A DNA stretch of 64,000 bases from Bradyrhizobium iriomotense (GTDB lineage Bacteria; Pseudomonadota; Alphaproteobacteria; Rhizobiales; Xanthobacteraceae): contig NZ_JAFCLP010000012.1 of NCBI RefSeq assembly GCF_018129405.1, positions 124,001 to 188,000 on the forward strand, read 5' to 3'. The translations under genes and the position numbers were made by a program. Below are positions 26,955 to 36,296 of this stretch, piece by piece. The notes beneath the pieces were generated by a model. It made no database searches. It was not told where the DNA came from and saw nothing but the letters and a program-made list of their open reading frames with translations. Every line of letters begins with the position of its first letter. Within the stretch, counting starts at the first letter, position 1.

Positions 26955-27719
26955 CTACCCGGCCTCCCGCTCCTCGGTCGGATACACCCCGCGCAGCACT
27001 TCCTCGAAGTGCATCTTCACGGCGTCGTTGCACCGGCAAGCCCGCAGCCGCAGGCCATCGCGGTTGCGGACCAGGATCGATCCGCGCCTTGTGTCGAGCA
27101 CGCCTTCGGCCCTGAACGACTGGAGCACGCGGCTCGCATAGCTGCGCCCGACCCCGAGCAGCGTTGCAAGCTGCTCATGCGTCAGCGGCACGCTGCTCTC
27201 GTCGCCGGTCCGCTCCATCGCCGCCAGAATCCATTTCGCCGTGCGCTGCTCGATCGAGTGAATGGCGTTGCAGGCGGTGGACTGGAAGATCTGCGCCAGC
27301 ATGCAGTCGGCGTAGCGCACAAATATGTTGCGCAGCGACGCCGAGCGCAGCTTGGCTGCCTCGAGCTTGCCGACATGAATGCGCGCAAAGGGACCGCCAA
27401 ATTTGACGCAGATGCGAGTGTAGGCCGGCAGGAATCCTTCGCTGACGATGCCGCCTACCGCGCCCTCGCGGCCGACCAGGATGGTCTCGACATCCCGGCC
27501 GTCCTCATTGGGCACCAGAAAGGTTGCGAGCGCCGGACCGCAGGGGAAATGGACGACCTGAACGTCGTCGCCGGGATTGTAGAGCAGTTCGCCTGCCGCG
27601 GAGTCTTCGACGGTCACATAGGGTGCGAGCAGCGCATAGTCCGCCTGGCTCAAGCGCCGCAGCAGATTGTTGGCCGGTCGGCTCTCGACCTCGCTCGTCT
27701 TGTCGATGCGCGCATCCAT
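26955..27719 (-). CDS. Crp/Fnr family transcriptional regulator
   Basis: This 254-residue protein has an N-terminal cyclic-nucleotide-binding-like beta-roll (about residues 25-140) and a C-terminal winged helix with recognition segment LTHEQLATLLGVGRSYASRVL. No FNR-type N-terminal cysteine cluster is present, so direct 4Fe-4S oxygen sensing is unlikely; a C-terminal RACRCND has two cysteines of unknown meaning. The effector cannot be told. GGGGG seven bases before the ATG is the ribosome site. It is divergent from the response regulator gene. Confidence 0.9.
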   Translation of the reverse strand: MDARIDKTSEVESRPANNLLRRLSQADYALLAPYVTVEDSAAGELLYNPGDDVQVVHFPCGPALATFLVPNEDGRDVETILVGREGAVGGIVSEGFLPAYTRICVKFGGPFARIHVGKLEAAKLRSASLRNIFVRYADCMLAQIFQSTACNAIHSIEQRTAKWILAAMERTGDESSVPLTHEQLATLLGVGRSYASRVLQSFRAEGVLDTRRGSILVRNRDGLRLRACRCNDAVKMHFEEVLRGVYPTEEREAG

Positions 27720-27901
27720 CGTGAACCCCCTGTCCTCCTCTCGACATTAGCGAGTTCCGTCCATCTGCTGTGTGCACAAGTGGACAGACTGGGGAACGGC
27801 GATGTGGTGGGTTTCGTTCCAGGAACCCTCCGGTGCGCTGGGCGCAGGCATCGTGTCGCGGCAGTCCTGATCCGACAAAACCTCACGCAGAAGATGTGAT
27901 C

Positions 27902-28285
27902 ATGGCACCCGCATTCTCCAATGGCTCAGGCCGGCCTGCTGATATTCTGATCGTCGAGGACGATCCGATCATTGCGATCGATTTCGAGGATCGCCTCATC
28001 GGATTCGGTGTGACGAGCGTGCGGACCGTCGGCTCGGTGACGCAGGCGCTGGAGGCGATCGCGAAGCGCGCCCCCGACTTCGCACTGCTCGATGTCGAGC
28101 TGATCCGCGAGACGAGCTTTGCGATCGCCGAGCGGCTGGTCGCGCTCAAGATCCCGTTCGTCTTCGTCACCGGCCACGATGCCGACGCGCGGATACCGTC
28201 CGAATTCGCCGGCCAGCCGCGCTTGCAGAAGCCGTGCTCGAGCGACGCGCTCGAGGCGGCGCTTCAGATAGGTGCCATGGAATAG
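27902..28285 (+). CDS. stand-alone response regulator receiver domain protein
   Basis: This 127-residue single REC domain has the acidic pair VEDDP, the phospho-acceptor Asp in FALLDVELI, Thr in FVTGHD and Lys in LQKPCSS. No output domain is present, so it probably works as a phosphate sink or protein-interaction switch, like CheY/Spo0F-type or Rhizobiales single-domain regulators. No kinase is adjacent. The ATG at 27902 fits the domain start. Its stop lies 2 bases from the end of convergent phoD. Confidence 0.88.
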   Translation: MAPAFSNGSGRPADILIVEDDPIIAIDFEDRLIGFGVTSVRTVGSVTQALEAIAKRAPDFALLDVELIRETSFAIAERLVALKIPFVFVTGHDADARIPSEFAGQPRLQKPCSSDALEAALQIGAME

Positions 28286-28287
28286 CG

Positions 28288-29829
28288 TCAGGCCTGCCTG
28301 GGATCGAGCGTGGTCGACCACAGTGCGATGTCGGCGCGGTCGCGCAAGGTCACCGTCATCTGGCCGGAGGCGCCATCGATCTTGACGTGACCGAAGAACT
28401 GCATGCCGGCTGACGGCGGCAGATTCTGCTTGTCGGCACCGGGCGCCTTGACGAAGCGCACTTCGGGCCCAAACGTGTTGTCGAGCGCGTTGGGTCCGAA
28501 AGTGCCAGCGTGCAGCGGGCCCGAGACGAATTCCCAAAACGGCTCGAACTCCTGGAATTGCGCCCTGTTCGGATCGTAATAGTACGCGGCCGCGTAATGC
28601 ACGTCCGCCGTCAGCCACACCGTGTTGCTGATCGGCGCCATCTTGATGAAGCGGAGGATGTCGGCGATCTCGAACTCGCGGCCGCGCACCGGGCCGTCGC
28701 CCTGCGCAATGGCTTCCGAGCCGCCTTTCGGCGTGTCCGAGACGATCAGGCTGATCGGCATGTCCGAGGCGATCACCTTCCATGTCGCGCGCGAATTCAG
28801 GAGGCCGCGCTTGAGCCAGGCGATCTGGTCCGGCCCGAGGAAGTAACTCGCCGGGCCGTAAGCGGTCTCGAGATTGGCGCCGTTCGGGCCGCGATAGCTG
28901 CGCTCGTCGAGCACGAACACGTCGAGATGCGGGCCATAGGAGATCTGGCGATAGACGCGGCCGGGCTCAACGATGCTCTCGCGCATCGGGTACATCTCGT
29001 GGAAAGCGCGACCGGCGCGGGCGGCGAGCAGCGAGATGTCGCGCACCTTGTAGGCGGCCGGCAGCTCCTTCGACAGCGACCAGTTGTTGGTCACCTCGTG
29101 GTCGTCCCACTGCACGAAGATCGGCACCTCGGCATTGAAGGCACGGAGATTGTCGTCGGTGAGATTGTATTTGTGCGCAGCGCGGTACTCGTCCAGCGTC
29201 TCGGCAACCTTGGCCTTCTCGGGAATCGTGACGTTCCTCCAGATCTTGCCGTCGGCGAGTTTTACTTCGGACTGGATGGGACCGTCGGCGTAGATCGTGT
29301 CGCCCGAGTGCAGGAAGAAATCCGGCCGGTGCTTGCGCATCGCGGAGAAGGTGAACATGCCGCCGTCGTCAGGGTTGATGCCCCAGCCCTGGCCTGCGAC
29401 GTCGCCGCCCCAGACGAAGCTGACGTCGCGGCGGTCCGCCGGCGCGGTGCGGAAGCGGCCGGTCACCGGCTCGCCTTCGATCGCGCTGTGTGAGAGATCG
29501 CGGAAGCGAACCCGATAGAAGATGTCCTGTCCGCCCGGCAGGTTCTCGATCAGCATCTTTGCGGTGAAGTCGCTTTCGGGCAGCGCCGCGATCGGCGGCA
29601 GTGCGCGGGCATCCTTGAAGGACTCGGTCGTCGCCACTTCGACCAGCATCTGCGCTGGACGGTCGGCGCGCGCCCACACCACGCCGCCGTCGACGGTGAC
29701 GTCGCCCGACTGCACGCCATGCGTCACCGCCGGCCGGTCGGCTGCGCGCGACAGATAGGGCATTGCGACGGCGCCGAGCGCGCCGGCGCCGGTCGCGAGG
29801 AAACGGCGGCGGGAGAATTTGATGTTCAT
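28288..29829 (-). CDS. phoD: alkaline phosphatase D family protein
   Basis: This is a 513-residue protein with a twin-arginine signal (MNIKFSRRRFLATGAG), so it is Tat-exported. A beta-sandwich PhoD N-domain (residues ~35-140) precedes the metallophosphatase core, with metal-ligand motifs WGGDVAG, HSGDTIYAD and WDDHEVTNNW, and a late WLTADVHY. PhoD enzymes are Ca/Fe-dependent phosphomono/diesterases used for phosphate scavenging in the periplasm. I chose ATG 29829 because the Tat signal begins there; the upstream ATG adds a leader through a poorly conserved stretch. No Pho box was recognised. Confidence 0.9.
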   Translation of the reverse strand: MNIKFSRRRFLATGAGALGAVAMPYLSRAADRPAVTHGVQSGDVTVDGGVVWARADRPAQMLVEVATTESFKDARALPPIAALPESDFTAKMLIENLPGGQDIFYRVRFRDLSHSAIEGEPVTGRFRTAPADRRDVSFVWGGDVAGQGWGINPDDGGMFTFSAMRKHRPDFFLHSGDTIYADGPIQSEVKLADGKIWRNVTIPEKAKVAETLDEYRAAHKYNLTDDNLRAFNAEVPIFVQWDDHEVTNNWSLSKELPAAYKVRDISLLAARAGRAFHEMYPMRESIVEPGRVYRQISYGPHLDVFVLDERSYRGPNGANLETAYGPASYFLGPDQIAWLKRGLLNSRATWKVIASDMPISLIVSDTPKGGSEAIAQGDGPVRGREFEIADILRFIKMAPISNTVWLTADVHYAAAYYYDPNRAQFQEFEPFWEFVSGPLHAGTFGPNALDNTFGPEVRFVKAPGADKQNLPPSAGMQFFGHVKIDGASGQMTVTLRDRADIALWSTTLDPRQA

Positions 29830-29866
29830 GGTGGATTCGCCGGTTGTATTAGGCGCATCTAGCGCC

Positions 29867-29944
29867 GTCATTCCGGGACGGTCCGAAGGACCGGACCCGG
29901 AATCTCGAGATTCCGGATTCGCGCTTCGCGCGCTCCGGAATGAC
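29867..29944. repeat. palindromic repeat, family B
   Basis: GTCATTCCGGGACGGTCCGA...CTCCGGAATGAC, with the inner palindrome CCGGAATCTCGAGATTCCGG. It sits in the phoD leader. Confidence 0.85.
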
Positions 29945-29995
29945 GGTAAGGTCTATATTGAGGCAATGTGACGCAGCAATAACGCGGGCAAGCCT

Positions 29996-31441
29996 TTACG
30001 CGTTGCCGGCGGCCCTGAACTGCGCGCCCGCGCGTTGCAGGTTTTGCGGCAGGCTCATCAGCACCGCCTTGCGGTCGGCGACGGCGGCGTGGAACTGGTC
30101 GAGTGCGATGTTGAAGGCCGTGAGCCCGCCTTCCTCGATTGCGCCGTGATCGAAGCAGTGCAGCGTGTCGCGCAGGATCTCGTCGGCCTCGGTCTGCATC
30201 TGGTCGAGCTCTTCCGCCGTCTCGCTCTTGCGCGCCGCGGCGATCATGTCGAGCAGGCGTTCGCGCAGATGGCTGTTGTTGTCGCGCTCGTCCTTCTTGA
30301 GGTAACCCGCAAACCAGGCACCGATCGAGCCCATGGCGGAGAGCGCCATCAGGCTCCACCAGATGTAATCACTGTATTTGTCGAGGAAGGTCTTCTCCTC
30401 GCCGTCGACGAAGGCGGCCGCGCCCGGATGCACCGGGATCACGGCGTCCTTGTCGGTGTCGGGCGTTTCGATCTTGGCCGCCAGCGGGAATTCCGTCACC
30501 AGTTGCTGCCGCACGGCGAACAGCTGGCGCGTGAACGCCGCGATGGTGGTTTCGGATACGCCTTTGCGCGCCACGATGTGATGCGAGAAGCTGATGGTCT
30601 TGACCTCGTCATCGGGACGATCGGGCGAGCCGCCATAGGTGCCGGCGGGAATCTCGGAGGCTTCATAGACCGGATGATTCTGCGCGATCGCATCCGCCGA
30701 GTCGATCGCGAGGAAGGTCGGCGTGCCGAAATCCTTGGTGGAGGCGGCGATGGCGTCCGCCGTGATCTTGCTGTTGACGGGACCGGCCGCGAGATAGACA
30801 TCGGCCTTCTGGGACTTGATCGCCTCGGCGGCTTCGTTGGCCGGGAACTGGATGATCTCGACCTTGGCGGGATCGACGCCGTATTGCTGCAGGATCACCT
30901 TGAGCAGATTGACGTTGGCCTGGGTGCGGCCGACCACGCCGACGCGATGGCCGGCAAGCTGCGCGATCTTGGTGATCTTGGCGCCCTTCTTCTTGCCCTT
31001 GCCCTGGACCGACCACAGCACCACGACGTTCTTGCGCAGGGTCGCGACCGCCTGCGCGTTCTTCGGCACATCGACGTCGCCGCGCACGATGGCAAGATCG
31101 ACCTTGCCCTCCGCGAGCGCCTCGGCGCTGGCGGTGGCGCCATCGGTCTGGATCGGGCGCAGCCGCACATAGCTCTTGTTCTGTGAGAAGGCCTGCGTCA
31201 GCGTCTGCACGACCTTGACGTCGTCGCTATTGGCGGGGCCGACCGCAACCTTCAGCGTCACCGGACGCATCGCGAAATAATAGCCGCCGACCAGCGCGCC
31301 GATGATCGCAAGCACCAGCGCGAGGGACACGAGCGCCGTCTTCCGCGCCGCTGATCGCGGCGAAGGCGGAGTGGGCGCTTCGGCCAAGTCCATACCCCCG
31401 GTCATCGATCTCCCAAACAGGCGTTTCAGGCTCAGCTTCAT
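29996..31441 (-). CDS. membrane-anchored TAXI-type solute-binding protein
   Basis: This is a 481-residue protein with a TM anchor at about residues 33-56 and a TAXI periplasmic binding domain (~60-345) showing VAVGPANSDDVKVVQTL, DLAIVRGDV and HRVGVVGRTQANVNLLKVIL. A second TM (~355-375, YIWWSLMALSAMG) is followed by a ~100-residue C-terminal cytoplasmic helical region. TAXI proteins normally feed TRAP transporters; no TRAP permease is nearby. The extra TM and cytosolic tail suggest a sensor or a signalling role, an inference. It is monocistronic with a weak ribosome site. Confidence 0.85.
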   Translation of the reverse strand: MKLSLKRLFGRSMTGGMDLAEAPTPPSPRSAARKTALVSLALVLAIIGALVGGYYFAMRPVTLKVAVGPANSDDVKVVQTLTQAFSQNKSYVRLRPIQTDGATASAEALAEGKVDLAIVRGDVDVPKNAQAVATLRKNVVVLWSVQGKGKKKGAKITKIAQLAGHRVGVVGRTQANVNLLKVILQQYGVDPAKVEIIQFPANEAAEAIKSQKADVYLAAGPVNSKITADAIAASTKDFGTPTFLAIDSADAIAQNHPVYEASEIPAGTYGGSPDRPDDEVKTISFSHHIVARKGVSETTIAAFTRQLFAVRQQLVTEFPLAAKIETPDTDKDAVIPVHPGAAAFVDGEEKTFLDKYSDYIWWSLMALSAMGSIGAWFAGYLKKDERDNNSHLRERLLDMIAAARKSETAEELDQMQTEADEILRDTLHCFDHGAIEEGGLTAFNIALDQFHAAVADRKAVLMSLPQNLQRAGAQFRAAGNA

Positions 31442-31596
31442 CTCGGCCGGCGATTTAGGCCCGCAATTGTAGCAAATTTCTTGTCCGGCGGGGTTACATC
31501 TCCGTCATGGTTAGCGGATGGAGGAAAATCCCCCTCGTGAACCCGGACCGTAAGCACGGTGTTAGGGTAAAGTTCCCCTGAAGCATGGAGACGATC

Positions 31597-31896
31597 ATGG
31601 CAGAACGGCTGGCGGCGGAAGCACGCAAGCAGGCACTGGGTGGTATCCCGGGCTGGAGCGAGGTCGGCGGGCGCGACGCGATCGCGAAAACCTTTGTCTT
31701 CAAGGATTTCAACGAGGCGTTCGGCTTCATGACCCGCGCGGCACTGGTCGCCGAGAAAATGGACCATCACCCAGAATGGCGTAACGTCTACAAGACCGTG
31801 GAGGTGGTGCTGTCGACCCATGATGCCGGCGGCGTCACGGCGCGCGACATCGAGCTCGCCAAGGCGATGAACGCCATCGCCAAGCTGACGGGTTAG
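31597..31896 (+). CDS. phhB: 4a-hydroxytetrahydrobiopterin dehydratase (pterin carbinolamine dehydratase)
   Basis: This ~99-residue PCD-fold protein has the signature [18 protein letters not shown] (His-His-Pro) and a C-terminal [15 protein letters not shown]. It dehydrates the pterin carbinolamine made by aromatic amino-acid hydroxylases; in bacteria without such a hydroxylase, PCD proteins often serve molybdopterin or other pterin metabolism. No phenylalanine hydroxylase is adjacent. I chose ATG 31597 with GGAG upstream, over ATG 31585, which lies on that ribosome site. Confidence 0.92.
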   Translation: MAERLAAEARKQALGGIPGWSEVGGRDAIAKTFVFKDFNEAFGFMTRAALVAEKMDHHPEWRNVYKTVEVVLSTHDAGGVTARDIELAKAMNAIAKLTG

Positions 31897-32013
31897 CTGA
31901 CGGGTTAGCTGACACCTGGCTGACATCTTGCAGCGCCCGGCCGCATCCCCATCTTGTGATCAGCGGGACATGCGGCGATCCGCCGCTCCTGGCTGAACGG
32001 GGAGTTTTGGAGC

Positions 32014-32397
32014 ATGGCTGCCGAGCACAGCGTCGGCTTCGAGCCGGCCGATCGGCTCGCGGAGGATCGTGAGAGCGTCCGCCGCCGCTTCTGGCGCAAG
32101 CTGAAGCGCGTCGCCGCGCAACTGCCATTCGCCGAGGATCTCCTGGCGGCCTATTACTGCGCCTTCGACCGGCAGACGCCGCGCCATGTCCAGGCGTCGC
32201 TGCTGGGGGCGATCGCCTATTTCATCCTGCCGTTCGACTTCGTCGCTGATGTGATGCCGATCCTCGGGTTCGCCGATGACGCCGCCGTGCTCGCCACCGC
32301 CATCCGCATGGTCGCCACCCACATCACGGCCGAGCACCGCGAAGCCGCCCGCGCCGCGCTGAAGCGCGGTGTGGAGGAGGGGGAGGCGGCGCAATAG
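32014..32397 (+). CDS. DUF1232 / YkvA family protein
   Basis: This 127-residue protein has the DUF1232 core ALLGAIAYFILPFDFVADVM followed by LGFADDAAVLATAIRMV. It is one hydrophobic hairpin flanked by polar helices, so probably a small inner-membrane protein. The function is unknown. GGGAG and GGAGC precede ATG 32014. It follows phhB by ~115 bases on the same strand and could share its transcript. Confidence 0.88.
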   Translation: MAAEHSVGFEPADRLAEDRESVRRRFWRKLKRVAAQLPFAEDLLAAYYCAFDRQTPRHVQASLLGAIAYFILPFDFVADVMPILGFADDAAVLATAIRMVATHITAEHREAARAALKRGVEEGEAAQ

Positions 32398-32434
32398 CCG
32401 TTTGTTGACGGCACCCCGTAGCCACATCCTCCGT

Positions 32435-32555
32435 GTCGTCCTGGCGAAAGCCAGGACCCATTACCCCGCGTGGTAATGGTTGCGGGCGGTGCTCACTCCG
32501 TGTCTTCGCCAAACGCCTCTCGGTGGTAATGGGTCCTGGCTTTCGCCAGGACGAC
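32435..32555. repeat. long inverted repeat, family A
   Basis: Perfect arms GTCGTCCTGGCGAAAGCCAG and CTGGCTTTCGCCAGGACGAC with CCATTACC/GGTAATGG inside. It lies between convergent DUF1232 and TAXI genes. Confidence 0.87.
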
Positions 32556-32567
32556 ATCGGGGAGGGG

Positions 32568-33722
32568 CTACTTCTTTTCCGCCCGCGCTTTCTCCGCGTC
32601 CCACGCCTGGAATTGCTTGAACAGCGTTTCCCTGTCCGCATCGGACACGTTCGCTGCCGAGGGACTCTGCTTCAGGAACGCCTCGAAGCGCTGGCGCGTC
32701 ACTGGCTCGACGCCATGCTTGTCGAGCCATTGCTGCGCCACCGGCAATCTGTTCCAGCCGGACAGCGGCGCCGCGAGCGAGACCTCCTTCCACTTGGGAT
32801 GGAAGGGCGGGTTCTGCAGCGCGGGGAATTTCGTGAAGAATGCGTCCACGAACAGCTGGAGCTTGCGATAGCGCTCGGTGTTGGGCGCCCAATTATAGGC
32901 CGCGAGCACCGCAGGCACGGCGATCGTGTCGACGCTCTCGCCCTCCTTGATCAGGTTCGGATAGTCCTTCGTGGTCAGCGTCGCCGGCAGATAATCGCTC
33001 TGCAGCGGCTTGGCATAGTCCACCTTCGCGAGATGGAAGCGGCCGTCATTGCCGAAGGTCGAGACCGACTTGTACGGCTTGCCCCCGACCACGATGACGG
33101 CGTCGATCTCGCCGGCCTTCAGCTTCTCCATCGCGATGCGCTGCTCGACATAGACGAATTTCGCCTTGATCCCGAGCCGCTCGAACACGGTGAGCGCGGT
33201 GACGAAGGTGCCGCCGTTCGGCAGGTCGACGCTGACCGTCTTGCCTTCGAGATCCCTCAGCGTGGCGATCGACTTCGGCGCGATCACCTGCATCTCTTCG
33301 TTGTAGAGCTTGGTCACATAGGTGAACTGCTTCTTGATGTCCTTGGCAAAACCCTTGCGCTCGAGATAGTCGAGCGTGTCGGCGCGCACGATGCCGAGAT
33401 CGACGCCCTGCAGGAACAGGATGTCGGCGACGCTTTGCACCGAGCCGCGGCCGACGATCGGCAGCACGCGGATCTTGTTGCCGTCGTCGAGCACCGAGGC
33501 GAGATCGGCGCCGAACTGCACATAGGTGCCGCCGATCGTGCCCGTGATCAGTGTGACGGTGTTCGCATTCAGCGACTGCTTGGTCGAGCTCGAGCCGAAC
33601 TGGAAGATGGCCTTCAGGCTGTCGGAGACCTTGGCCGGATCGTATTCGCCCTGCTCGGCATGGGCCGCGAAGGCACAGATGGTCGCGATGGCGGCAAGCG
33701 CCATTTTCAGAACGTTGCGCAT
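32568..33722 (-). CDS. TAXI family TRAP-type solute-binding protein
   Basis: This 384-residue periplasmic protein has a Sec signal peptide (MRNVLKMALAAIATICAFAA, cleavage near residue 22). The binding domain shows LITGTIGGTYVQFGADLASV (TAXI ligand site), DLGIVRADTLDYL and LPNGGTFVTALTVFERLGI. The ligand is unknown; TAXI proteins often bind glutamate, aromatic or dicarboxylate compounds. No TRAP membrane subunit is within the window. GGGGAC precedes the ATG. This is the second TAXI protein here, less than 1.2 kb from the anchored one but separated by opposite-strand genes. Confidence 0.88.
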   Translation of the reverse strand: MRNVLKMALAAIATICAFAAHAEQGEYDPAKVSDSLKAIFQFGSSSTKQSLNANTVTLITGTIGGTYVQFGADLASVLDDGNKIRVLPIVGRGSVQSVADILFLQGVDLGIVRADTLDYLERKGFAKDIKKQFTYVTKLYNEEMQVIAPKSIATLRDLEGKTVSVDLPNGGTFVTALTVFERLGIKAKFVYVEQRIAMEKLKAGEIDAVIVVGGKPYKSVSTFGNDGRFHLAKVDYAKPLQSDYLPATLTTKDYPNLIKEGESVDTIAVPAVLAAYNWAPNTERYRKLQLFVDAFFTKFPALQNPPFHPKWKEVSLAAPLSGWNRLPVAQQWLDKHGVEPVTRQRFEAFLKQSPSAANVSDADRETLFKQFQAWDAEKARAEKK

Positions 33723-33740
33723 GATGTCCCCTGAAGTGGT

Positions 33741-34574
33741 CTAGTTCGAGAGCTGGGCGAGGCGCTTGCGCGCCTCCGCTGATCCGAGGCTGGCCGCGCG
33801 CTGGTACCAGTCGCGTGCGGCTGCCGCGTCGGCAGTGACCCTCCGCGCATCGCTGGTGCCGAGCACTGCCGGATCGTAGGTCTGCGCCAGCAGCAGCGCG
33901 GCCGTTGCGTCTTTCGCATTGGCGGCGCGTTCGAGCAGCAGGCGTGCGGCGGCGATATCGCCCACGCCGATCAGGCTTTTCGCGCGCGACATCAACCCCG
34001 CCAGCGTATCTGCATCGAGCGTCCTGGCAGGCTCGGGCGGTGCAGGCTGTGCCGCGACGGGCGCCGGCACTTCAACTTGGCTTTGGGCTTGCAGCGCAGT
34101 CTGGTAGGCGGTCGCGATCGCTTCGCGGCTTGGCGTCGAAGCCACCGGAAGCTCTTTCTTGTCGGCGCTCGCCAGCATCGCGTTGGTCACGCGGGCCGGA
34201 TCCTTGAGCGGGGCCTGGGGTGCGGTCGGCAGATTGGCCTGAGCTGCGCCTGTTGCGCTGCCGGCATAGTCGGCGATGAGGCCGCGCAGGTCGGACTGAA
34301 ACAGCACGGCTACGATCGCCGCGGCGGATATCGCAAGCCCGGCAGCGACAAGAGGCGCGACCCTGGTTCTGGGGCGCAGTGCCAGCGACGCATATTCCCG
34401 TGGCTCCGGTGCTCCGCGCGGGTCGGACAGAAACAGTGGAATTGGATCGTCCTGTGGAAGCTCGGCGCGCCTGGCGCGCGCACGGATGTAGTCCGCGGTG
34501 GACGAATGTGATGCAGATCGATCGGAATCGAGCGCGCGCGACTCCTTCGACGGACGGTAGGCCGTCGTCTCCAT
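33741..34574 (-). CDS. single-pass membrane protein with Sel1-like/TPR C-terminus
   Basis: This 277-residue protein has a cytoplasmic N-terminus (~65 residues), one TM at about residues 68-90 (APLVAAGLAISAAAIVAVLF), an Ala/Pro-rich linker, and a C-terminal helical part with Sel1-like repeats (AARDWYQRAASLGSAEARKRLA). Such proteins scaffold envelope complexes or localisation in Rhizobiales. I chose ATG 34574 with GGGGAG upstream; a longer frame to 34820 is not supported. Its stop is 18 bases before the TAXI gene on the same strand, so the two are probably co-transcribed. Confidence 0.78.
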   Translation of the reverse strand: METTAYRPSKESRALDSDRSASHSSTADYIRARARRAELPQDDPIPLFLSDPRGAPEPREYASLALRPRTRVAPLVAAGLAISAAAIVAVLFQSDLRGLIADYAGSATGAAQANLPTAPQAPLKDPARVTNAMLASADKKELPVASTPSREAIATAYQTALQAQSQVEVPAPVAAQPAPPEPARTLDADTLAGLMSRAKSLIGVGDIAAARLLLERAANAKDATAALLLAQTYDPAVLGTSDARRVTADAAAARDWYQRAASLGSAEARKRLAQLSN

Positions 34575-34864
34575 GGTGTGATGCTCCCCATTACTGACGC
34601 AACGCAGGGGCAGTCCCGGCTTCAGTCTTCTTGTTGTTGTCCAGAAGCGCCCCGCAAACTGGAACCGGTAAATCGCCGTCCGATTCAGCCCAAAAAACGA
34701 CGGCGGTTTGCGCGAATCTGGAGATATTTGGGTTTGATTACGGCGGCGCAGGGGAATGCACCGCAATTTTGGCGGTAATGGTTGACGGGGGATTTTACTG
34801 AGGGTGCGGCGGTACGACATCGCGATGCTGCGGTCGTTGACGTTGCCCCGCGACGTCCACCGCT
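34575..34864. other. non-coding gap with no supported gene
   Basis: This ~290-base stretch carries the leader and promoter of the Sel1-type gene on the minus strand. No RNA gene or conserved ORF is visible. A family C repeat follows directly. Confidence 0.5.
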
Positions 34865-34966
34865 GTCATGCCCCGCGAAGGCGGGGCATCCAGTACGCCG
34901 CGGCTTCTCGGCTAAACCACTGGCCTCTCTGGAATACTGGATCGCCCGGTCAAGCCGGGCGATGAC
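34865..34966. repeat. palindromic repeat, family C
   Basis: GTCATGCCCCGCGAAGGCGG...CCGCGGCTTCTCGGC...GGAATACTGGATCGCCCGG. It is the inverted counterpart of the copy at 21846. Confidence 0.8.
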
Positions 34967-35016
34967 GGTTGAGTGTGTGGCGAGCGTGCTTGTGCGATGG
35001 CATCGCCAGAACATCC

Positions 35017-35991
35017 TCACGGATGCAGGATCACCTTGCCCATGGCCTGGCGTCCCGCCAGCACCTTCAGCGCATCGGCGGTCTGCGCCAGCGGGAAGGT
35101 GCGGTCGACATGCGATGAAATCTTTCCTTCCGCGGTCCACTTCACGAGCTTCTCGAGATTGGCGCGGTTCTTCGCCGGGTTGAGTCTCGTCCAGGCGCCC
35201 CAGAACACGCCGCGGATATCGCAGCCCTTCAAGAGCGCGAGGTTCAGCGGCATCTTCGGGATGTCGCCGGCGGCAAAGCCGATCACGAGGAAGCGGCCTT
35301 CCCAGGCGATCGAGCGCAGCGCCTGCTCGGCGTAGGCACCACCCACGGGATCGAAGATGATGTCGACGCCCTTGCCGCCCGTCAGCTTGCGCAGGCCTTC
35401 CTTCAAATCTTCCTTGCCGTAGTTCAGCGTCAGCTCGGCGCCATGCGCCTTTGCGAATTCGAGCTTCTCGTCGGACGAGGCGCAGGCGATCACCTTCAGG
35501 CCCATCAGCTTGCCGAGCTCGCAGGCGGCAAGGCCGGTGCCGCCGGCGGCGCCGAGCACCGCGAGCGTCTCGCCCGGCTTCGGGCTCGCGCGATCCTCCA
35601 GCGCATGCAGCGCGGTGCCGTAGATGATGATGATGCCGGCCGCGCGGTCGTAATCGAGATTGTCGGGGATCTTGACGATCGAGGCCGCCGGCAGCGCGAT
35701 CTTCTCGCGCGCGCCGTTGTGGCCGCAGGAGGCGACGACGCGATCGCCGACCTTCAGGTCAGTCACGCCGGGGCCGATGCTCTCGATCACGCCGGCGACT
35801 TCCGCGGCGGGCGAGAACGGGAACGGCGGCTTGATCTGGTACTTGCCCTGGATCATCAGGATGTCGAAGAAGTTCAGCGCCGCCGCCTTGATCGCGATCA
35901 CGGCTTCGCCGGGGCCCGCCACCGGATCCGGCACTTCGGCCAGCACGAGATCGTCGGGCTGGCAATATTGCGAGCAGAGGATGGCTTTCAT
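35017..35991 (-). CDS. NADPH:quinone oxidoreductase family protein (zinc-free MDR)
   Basis: This is a ~324-residue medium-chain dehydrogenase/reductase. It starts MKAILCSQYCQPDDLVLAE, has an MDR catalytic domain without the structural-zinc cysteines of alcohol dehydrogenases, and a Rossmann site VLGAAGGTGLAACELGKL followed by VDIIFDPVGG. It reduces quinones or enones with NADPH in the cytosol. I chose ATG 35991; the upstream ATG adds 24 unconserved residues. A family A repeat lies in its leader. Confidence 0.9.
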   Translation of the reverse strand: MKAILCSQYCQPDDLVLAEVPDPVAGPGEAVIAIKAAALNFFDILMIQGKYQIKPPFPFSPAAEVAGVIESIGPGVTDLKVGDRVVASCGHNGAREKIALPAASIVKIPDNLDYDRAAGIIIIYGTALHALEDRASPKPGETLAVLGAAGGTGLAACELGKLMGLKVIACASSDEKLEFAKAHGAELTLNYGKEDLKEGLRKLTGGKGVDIIFDPVGGAYAEQALRSIAWEGRFLVIGFAAGDIPKMPLNLALLKGCDIRGVFWGAWTRLNPAKNRANLEKLVKWTAEGKISSHVDRTFPLAQTADALKVLAGRQAMGKVILHP

Positions 35992-36103
35992 GGCAGCACC
36001 TTGGGGCGTTTCGAGTGGAATTTTGGTTGGGTCGGTTTTGCCGGATTTAGGCAGTGGCGACAATCCGGATTCTTTGTCGGTTGCGCTCTGGTCTCTCCCC
36101 GAC

Positions 36104-36239
36104 GTCGTCCTGGCGAAAGCCAGGACCCATTACCCCATCTCGAAGTTGGGCGCAGGCTGCCAGCGCATTTGCCGCGTGGCGGATTATCTTCGTCAAACTT
36201 CTCGTGGTGGTAATGGGTCCTGGCTTTCGCCAGGACGAC
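36104..36239. repeat. long inverted repeat, family A
   Basis: Arms identical to the copies at 9883 and 32435 (GTCGTCCTGGCGAAAGCCAG and complement), middle variable. It lies between divergent genes, so two promoters must flank it. Confidence 0.87.
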
Positions 36240-36296
36240 GAGAGATGAGAGTCTTTGCTTCGTCGCGATGGCGTTCGATGAGAAAGGATTCAAACG

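Noticed and set aside
29996-33722. A complete TRAP transporter
   Set aside because: Only binding proteins are present; no DctM/DctQ-like or fused TAXI permease gene is visible in the window.
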